The notes beneath the pieces are model-generated. The model searched no databases. It saw only the letters and a program-made list of their open reading frames with translations, and had not been told where the DNA came from. This document shows, piece after piece, positions 7,583-10,987 of a stretch of DNA of 10,987 nucleotides. Both the position numbers and the translations under genes were made by a program. The stretch's first letter is position 1. Each line of letters opens with the position of its first letter. This DNA is from Bacillota bacterium (GTDB lineage Bacteria; Bacillota; UBA994): assembly GCA_018725535.1 (NCBI GenBank), contig QLUS01000048.1:1-10987 (forward strand), read 5' to 3'.

Positions 7583-7650
7583 GTGGCACGACCCCTTCGC
7601 ATCGAATATCCGGGCGCTGTGTATCATATAACCTCCGGCGCGTGTCAAGC
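7583..7650 (+). pseudogene. N-terminal stub of a REP-associated tyrosine transposase (RAYT), cut by an IS3 element
   Basis: From a GTG at 7583 the frame reads MARPLRIEYPGAVYHITS. This is the typical first 18 residues of REP-associated (Y1, IS200-like) transposases, which usually continue as RGN. After ITSGACQ the frame enters the left end of the IS3 element and stops at 7682-7684. The matching C-terminal part is on the same strand just beyond the right end of the IS element. No strong ribosome site precedes the GTG. The stretch between this stub and fadR (7452-7582) shows no gene; it holds an imperfect hairpin at 7485-7512. Confidence 0.8.
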
Positions 7651-7663
7651 TACTTGTCGCCTC
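7651..7663 (+). repeat. Left terminal inverted repeat of the IS3 element
   Basis: TACTTGTCGCCTC here is the exact reverse complement of 9171-9183. The orfB stop lies only a few bases inside it, at 7666-7668. Confidence 0.85.
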
Positions 7664-7665
7664 AT

Positions 7666-8757
7666 TCATGCGGCCAACCGATGAATATCGTTGCAACCCG
7701 AATGCGCCTTGATGACGCAGTCACGTTCAGGGTTCAGAGTGACCGCCCCGATGGGCGACCAGTTGCGTGTGTCGCCTGACCAGCGCGCTGGGTTCTTCTC
7801 TCGCGCTTGCAAGTACAGCGCATGGCGAGCCGCCAGGATCGCCTGATCTTCGCCCTCATGGCGCTGCGATGGACTGACGTACTGGATGCCGCTGTGGCGG
7901 TGCTCGACGTTGTACCAATGCACGAAGTCGGCGGCCCAGGCACGCGCGGCCTCAAGGTCGGCGAAGCCCTTGACGGGAAACTCCGGGCGGTACTTGGCGG
8001 TGCGAAACAGCGATTCGGCATAGGCGTTGTCATCACTCACACGAGGCCGTGAATACGAAGGCTTCACACCCAACCAGTGGAGCATTGAGAGCACGGTTGT
8101 CGCCTTCAACGTAGAGCCGTTATCACCATGCAATACCGGTTTGACAGTGAGTGCCGCAATGCCCTCGGCCAGGGCCGTGCGGCGCACCAGGTGAGCCGCG
8201 TGGTCAGAATGGTCGCTGTCGTGCACCTCCCAGCCCACGATCTTGCGGCTGTACAGATCGAGAATCAGGTACAGGTGAAACCAACGCCCCACCACCGTGG
8301 CTGGCAAATAGGTCATATCCCAGCACCACACCTGACGCGCTGCGCTGGCGATGTGGGTGGTGGGCGGTCGCACCGCCTTGGGCGCTTTGGCGCGTCCTCG
8401 GTGTGCGTTTTGGCCTTCTGCGCGCAGCACCCGGGCAAAGCTCGATTCGCTTGCGAGGTACACCCCCTCGTCGGCCAACATGGGCACGATGCGCGCCGGT
8501 GGCACCGAGGCAAAGCGCGGCTCGTTGGCCACGCTGAGCAGCTGTGCGCGCTCATCCGCACTCAAGGCATGGCTGGGTGTGGGTCGCGCCGCCTGCGGCC
8601 TGCCATCGCCTTTTGCGAGGCCTTTGCGGGCTTTCCAGCGCTGTAGGGTGCGCACATCGATGCCTGCCACGGCGCAAGCCTGGTGTAGGCGTGCGCCGTT
8701 TTGGTGGGCGGTGTCGATGTCTTGGGCCAAACTACGGCGATCTTCGAGGACGATCAT
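7666..8757 (-). CDS. IS3-family transposase OrfB (DDE integrase core)
   Basis: This 363-residue protein has the layout of an IS3-group OrfB. An N-terminal helix-turn-helix region (ACAVAGIDVRTLQRWKA, 28-44) is followed by an HTH_21-like part (ERAQLLSVANEPRFASVPPA) and then an rve-type catalytic core. The acidic triad is Asp147 (VWCWDMTYLPA), Asp212 (VLHGDNGSTLKA) and Glu248 (SDDNAYAESLF). The last two are separated by exactly 35 residues, the D35E spacing of the superfamily. The ATG at 8757 overlaps the orfA stop as ATGA, so translation is probably coupled rather than depending on a slippery A6G frameshift. The frame looks intact; the enzyme could be active if translated. Confidence 0.93.
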   Translation of the reverse strand: MIVLEDRRSLAQDIDTAHQNGARLHQACAVAGIDVRTLQRWKARKGLAKGDGRPQAARPTPSHALSADERAQLLSVANEPRFASVPPARIVPMLADEGVYLASESSFARVLRAEGQNAHRGRAKAPKAVRPPTTHIASAARQVWCWDMTYLPATVVGRWFHLYLILDLYSRKIVGWEVHDSDHSDHAAHLVRRTALAEGIAALTVKPVLHGDNGSTLKATTVLSMLHWLGVKPSYSRPRVSDDNAYAESLFRTAKYRPEFPVKGFADLEAARAWAADFVHWYNVEHRHSGIQYVSPSQRHEGEDQAILAARHALYLQAREKNPARWSGDTRNWSPIGAVTLNPERDCVIKAHSGCNDIHRLAA

Positions 8758-9130
8758 TCGTCCTCTCCCCGGTGGAAGATCGCCGCGACTTTTTTTGATA
8801 GCACCAGCAGCGCCGCAGCCTCGGCCAGTGCACGGTCTTTGCGCAGCAGTTCGCGTTCAAGCTCCTTGATGCGTTTGCGGTCCTGGCGGGTGGCCTGTGG
8901 GCTGGCCCGGGCATCCTGCGGGTCAGCCAACGCTGCCGTGGCGCTGGCGCACCATTTGTCCAACTCGCCAGGGTAGATGCCTTGCTGGCGACACCAGGCG
9001 CTTCACGCCAGCGCTGCAGCGTGCCGGAGCCAATGCCCACCTGTTGGGCTACCAACTCCACTGCCGCGCTCTCGGGCGGCAACAAGCGCGCTACCGCTCG
9101 GTCCTTGAATGTTTGTCCGTATCGTGCCAC
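8754..9130 (-). pseudogene. IS3-family OrfA, frame-broken
   Basis: From a GTG at 9130 the frame gives MARYGQTFKDRAVARLL and continues to IGSGTLQRWREA, a normal OrfA helix-turn-helix start of about 44 residues. Near 8997-9000 the meaningful sequence jumps to another frame. That second frame reads WCRQQGIYPGELDKW and then RKRIKELERELLRKDRAL, the usual basic leucine-zipper-like part, ending in FHRGEDE with the TGA at 8754. Two extra bases separate the two halves. Intact relatives, as I recall them, carry roughly 30-35 more residues between RWR and WCR, so an internal deletion of about 100 bp probably caused the break. OrfB translation could also suffer through loss of coupling. Confidence 0.75.
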
Positions 9131-9170
9131 TTCTGTCCTTCTTCGCCGCCTCCGGGTTCATGTTTCTATG

Positions 9171-9183
9171 GAGGCGACAAGTA
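9171..9183 (-). repeat. Right terminal inverted repeat of the IS3 element
   Basis: GAGGCGACAAGTA is the exact reverse complement of the left terminal repeat at 7651-7663. It lies about 40 bp upstream of the orfA GTG. Confidence 0.85.
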
Positions 9184-9508
9184 TTGTGACGCGGGGGGCC
9201 TCACTCAGGCACGCAATAAACGCTACAACAAGACCGGACATCTTTTTCAGGGCAGGTACAAGGCCATCCTTATCCAGAAGGATTTGCATCTGCTTGAAGT
9301 CTGTCGCTATGTGGTTCTCAATCCTGTTCGCGCCAAGATGGTCGAACACCCGGCAGACTGGGAATGGTCCAGCTATTGGGCCACAGCGGGAAAAAAAGCG
9401 CCCCATCCCTGCCTGACGAAAGACTGGGTACTCGGCCAATTCAGCCGAAAACGGGGCGTGGCTGAGATCCTAAATTCCCGTGTTATTGTAACGAGGCGGG
9501 CGGGGTAA
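9184..9508 (+). pseudogene. C-terminal part of the split REP-associated tyrosine transposase
   Basis: The plus frame ending at 9508 reads TQARNKRYNKTGHLFQGRY, then VCRYVVLNPVRAKMVEHPAD and WEWSSYWATAG, the hallmark C-terminal half of RAYT/Y1 transposases. Homology begins near 9200, a few bases after the IS3 end, and fades after GQFSRKRGVAE (about 9470); the remaining residues are unrelated, so the C-terminus is also cut. With the stub at 7583 it forms one gene interrupted by the IS3 element. About 85 codons of the middle are missing, where the family carries its HUH histidines and, as I recall, at or near this edge its catalytic tyrosine. It cannot be functional. Confidence 0.8.
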
Positions 9509-9910
9509 CCCCCAGTTTGGTATCACCTCTGTAGGGGCGATCCTGGACATAGTTCCAGGTTATCGGCAGGGAGTAGGTATAGAGTTGGTAGGCCTGATTG
9601 TAATGGGTCCAGATGCGCATCTTATCCTGAACGGTTTCCAAATGTGTCTGCACGAGTTTAAGGGATAGCTTGGCGGCAATAAGGAACTTCATATGATGCC
9701 TGTACATGTCGTTGATGTTGGCCGCACTGAAGAAGCCCCGGTCCAGGACCACCTTGATCTTCTCATAGATGCAGTCAAAGAGGTAGGTGGCGCCGTAGAA
9801 ACAGCGGGGCGTCCATGTGATCGGAACCGGTCCTCGTTTGGTTTTCTCCCCAACGGTCGGCGTTTTTCTTTTCCGGGTGGGAATGACCTTCTGTGTCCCG
9901 GAATCAACCC
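9483..9910 (-). pseudogene. IS1634-like transposase fragment with internal deletion
   Basis: The minus frame is open from about 9931 to the stop at 9483. The part from about 9905 to 9765 reads IPTRKRKTPTVGEKTKRG, then PRCFYGATYLFDCIYEKI, and looks like an early region of IS1634-group (IS4 superfamily) transposases. It continues in frame into VVLDRGFFSAANINDMY, the catalytic-Asp region, then HHMKFLIAAKLSLKLV and ITWNYVQDRPYRGDTKLG. These two regions are normally far apart, so the centre has been deleted without losing the frame. The C-terminal part is cut near 9510, where the tyrosine transposase remnant begins. No proper start codon is visible. Non-functional relic. Confidence 0.65.
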
Positions 9911-9914
9911 GCCC

Positions 9915-10145
9915 TGCAGTTTTCTATCGCTGGTCCTCCGGAAGGAACTGGACCGGAGATTGGAAAAGGCCGGCCATTGTTTCGAGTGGGCCGACATCAA
10001 CCGGGACCTAAAGGCCCTTCGGGAGATTACCATTGATGACAACGGTAAAACCCTGGTGCTCCGGAGTGAATGTCTCGGAACCTGCGGCAAGGTCTTCCAG
10101 TCGGTCGGGGTGGCCATCCCGCCGGTGATCCGGGAGGTGGCATGA
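9915..10145 (+). pseudogene. C-terminal fragment of an IS1634-like transposase
   Basis: The plus frame ending in a TGA at 10143-10145 reads CSFLSLVLRKELDRRLEKAG, then LKALREITIDDNGKTLVLRS, and ends CGKVFQSVGVAIPPVIREVA. This is the characteristic C-terminus of IS1634-group transposases. Everything upstream of about 9915 in this frame is the complement of the opposing fragment. It lies head to head with the minus-strand IS1634-like piece, so two copies or two halves have been joined in opposite orientation. About 45 bp of the downstream sequence probably held the IS end, but I cannot define it. Confidence 0.65.
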
Positions 10146-10191
10146 CGTAAAGCATGTTGTCAAAGAGCGATCTGTGGTGCCAAGAACTTTT

Positions 10192-10335
10192 TTAATGCAC
10201 CCATCTATCTAAAATAGCAGAACTATTTTTTAGCAACTGTTGAAATTCAGTCTGAACAGCGATGACGGCGCCGGGGGTGGGATCATTTTCGGGAGCCGCC
10301 TCCTGAAGAAAGTCCTCTATAAGAGGGCCGGCTGC
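10192..10335 (-). other. Short unassigned ORF remnant
   Basis: A minus frame between a TAA at 10336-10338 and a TAA at 10192-10194 encodes about 47 residues of protein-like composition: AAGPLIEDFLQEAAPENDP, then TPGAVIAVQTEFQQLLKNSS, ending ILDRWVH. It has no start codon or ribosome site and looks like the C-terminal end of a larger lost gene. The PGAVIAVQT stretch recalls IS91-type transposases, but the sequence after it does not follow that family, so I leave it unassigned. The rest of 10146-10407 shows no gene. Confidence 0.3.
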
Positions 10336-10407
10336 TTATACTTCTTATTCCCACGCCGGTGCGTCGAAACAATAACGAATGCCTCACCCTGTGGGCGCTG
10401 ATTTTTA

Positions 10408-10910
10408 CTAATCCACCAGGAATTTTGAACGAATTATACAAGTTGGTATTTTTTTGATTGTTTTTACGGCGGACACGAGAACCATTCGTTCATCGCTCGA
10501 AAGGGTGTCAAGGTCACCCCCTTCAAAATAAACCAGAGCCTTGAGGCTCTCGCTCGGCTGAAATGTTTTACCAAAGAGTGCACACGCACCGGCCATGCCT
10601 TCGTCAAGCCGGATCCCATATTCGAGCATGGCCGCAATGTCACGATAATCCTTGGCCTCAATCCGCTGCAGAATAACTTTCAGCTTGTGCGCCATCATGT
10701 CGACCAGCGCAGCCACTAGCATGACCCCGTCTACCGTCACCTCCGGTTCGCCGACCCGGCCATTGTCAATGATCCCGAAAAAAGAAAGCTTGACGTATTC
10801 CGTGGCAGCCGAAACATCTACCGGCACAAGAACTCCCAATGAATCGGGCGTATCCTGAATGACTGTGGCATCTGCAAGGATAGGCAGGCTTTTGTAAAGC
10901 CCTGATTTAT
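10408..10910 (-). pseudogene. C-terminal part of an AbiEii/AbiGii-family nucleotidyltransferase toxin
   Basis: The frame is open from the edge of the 77-bp repeat at 10910 down to the stop at 10408, about 167 residues. It contains VAALVDMMAHKLKVILQRIEAKDYRDIAAML, written here as VAALVDMMAHKLK followed by AKDYRDIAAML. This is the signature of the C-terminal half of AbiEii (DUF1814) proteins, the toxin of type IV toxin-antitoxin and abortive-infection systems. The N-terminal half with the catalytic GSxDxD-type nucleotidyltransferase motif is absent, and the gene is cut exactly where the right copy of the direct repeat begins. No AbiEi-type antitoxin gene is seen next to it. The codons for in-frame starts inside (TTG at 10839) lack a convincing ribosome site. 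Relic of a defence or stability module. Confidence 0.65.
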
Positions 10911-10987
10911 CTAGCCCAGATTCCCACGGACCGAGGGAGAACTAACAATTTGAGGCTTGGGTTATTGTTAATGACATAGCGCGCTTG
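10911..10987 (+). repeat. 77-bp direct repeat, right copy
   Basis: This matches 92-168 with one mismatch and carries the same ORF tail with its stop at 10977-10979. It begins abruptly at the broken AbiEii fragment and continues to the window edge, so its right limit is unknown. Confidence 0.95.

Larger units (their letters stand above)
7651..9183 (-). mobile_element. IS3-family insertion sequence with broken orfA
   Basis: The boundaries come from a perfect 13-bp inverted repeat, TACTTGTCGCCTC at 7651-7663 and its complement at 9171-9183. The true tip may be the TG of TGTCGCC at 7655 and 9179. Between the ends lie orfA and orfB of an IS3-type element, read right to left and joined by an ATGA stop-start overlap. 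No target-site duplication is visible outside either choice of tip (AAGC on the left, TTGT on the right), and the interrupted RAYT gene has lost its middle. This points to insertion with an adjacent deletion. The element resembles those common in Betaproteobacteria and Gammaproteobacteria, so it may be a recent arrival. Confidence 0.88.

Noticed and set aside
8897..9190. Upstream half of the plus-strand frame ending at 9508 as part of the tyrosine transposase
   Set aside because: This part is antisense to the IS3 orfA; only the sequence after the IS3 right end (about 9200 on) has transposase homology.
10249..10320. IS91-family transposase fragment
   Set aside because: Only a short PGAVIAVQT stretch is reminiscent; the following residues depart from the family and run to a natural stop.
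92..10987. attL/attR of an integrative element, with the repeat restoring a gene 3' end
   Set aside because: The geometry fits, but no tyrosine or serine integrase, excisionase or intact mobility module is present between the repeats, and the segment is full of broken IS pieces. A duplicated IS end is simpler.
1..10987. CRISPR arrays, tRNA or rRNA genes
   Set aside because: No regularly spaced short repeats, no tRNA-like cloverleaf ends and no rRNA-like sequence were seen on reading both strands.

Overview
The window is a mosaic. A compact four-gene minus-strand operon (about 1465-7375) is intact and has one GC-rich coding style. On both sides it is boxed in by broken mobile elements and gene fragments. 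The REP-type tyrosine transposase remnant, the IS1634-like pieces, the AbiEii fragment and a miniature inverted repeat carrying TCGTAAAAAG ends recall Desulfobacterota genomes. The operon proteins also resemble those of other anaerobic lineages such as Chloroflexota. I therefore suggest a Desulfobacterota-like environmental bacterium, with low certainty.

Left flank (1-1464): the 3' tail of an unrecognised ORF, with a 77-bp stretch that recurs at the far right end of the window. Next come a good sigma70-type promoter and the N-terminal stub of a probable transposase (351-512). A middle fragment of a large superfamily-2 helicase of the kind found in defence islands follows on the minus strand (509-1342).

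Central operon (minus strand, transcribed from 7375 down to 1465): a FadR-like GntR regulator, an FAD protein of the alkyl-dihydroxyacetonephosphate synthase (AGPS) family, a GlpD-like FAD glycerol-3-phosphate dehydrogenase with a C-terminal membrane segment, and an FGGY carbohydrate kinase of uncertain substrate. The regulator overlaps the AGPS-like gene by 29 bp, and the dehydrogenase follows 24 bp later. The kinase is separated from the dehydrogenase by a MITE-like repeat. A near-perfect FadR-type operator lies at the predicted start of transcription. This suggests an autoregulated glycerolipid or ether-lipid module that responds to long-chain acyl-CoA: the kinase and dehydrogenase would work at the triose/glycerol-phosphate level, and the AGPS-like flavoprotein on acyl- or alkyl-DHAP-like substrates.

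Right flank (7583-10987): a REP-associated tyrosine transposase gene is split by an IS3-family element. Its N-terminus is at 7583-7650 and its C-terminal part at about 9190-9470, with the middle lost. The IS3 element (about 7651-9183) has a 13-bp perfect terminal inverted repeat, an intact DDE orfB and a frame-broken orfA. Beyond it are two opposed IS1634-like transposase fragments, a short unassigned ORF remnant, the C-terminal part of an AbiEii-family toxin, and the second copy of the 77-bp repeat at the window edge.
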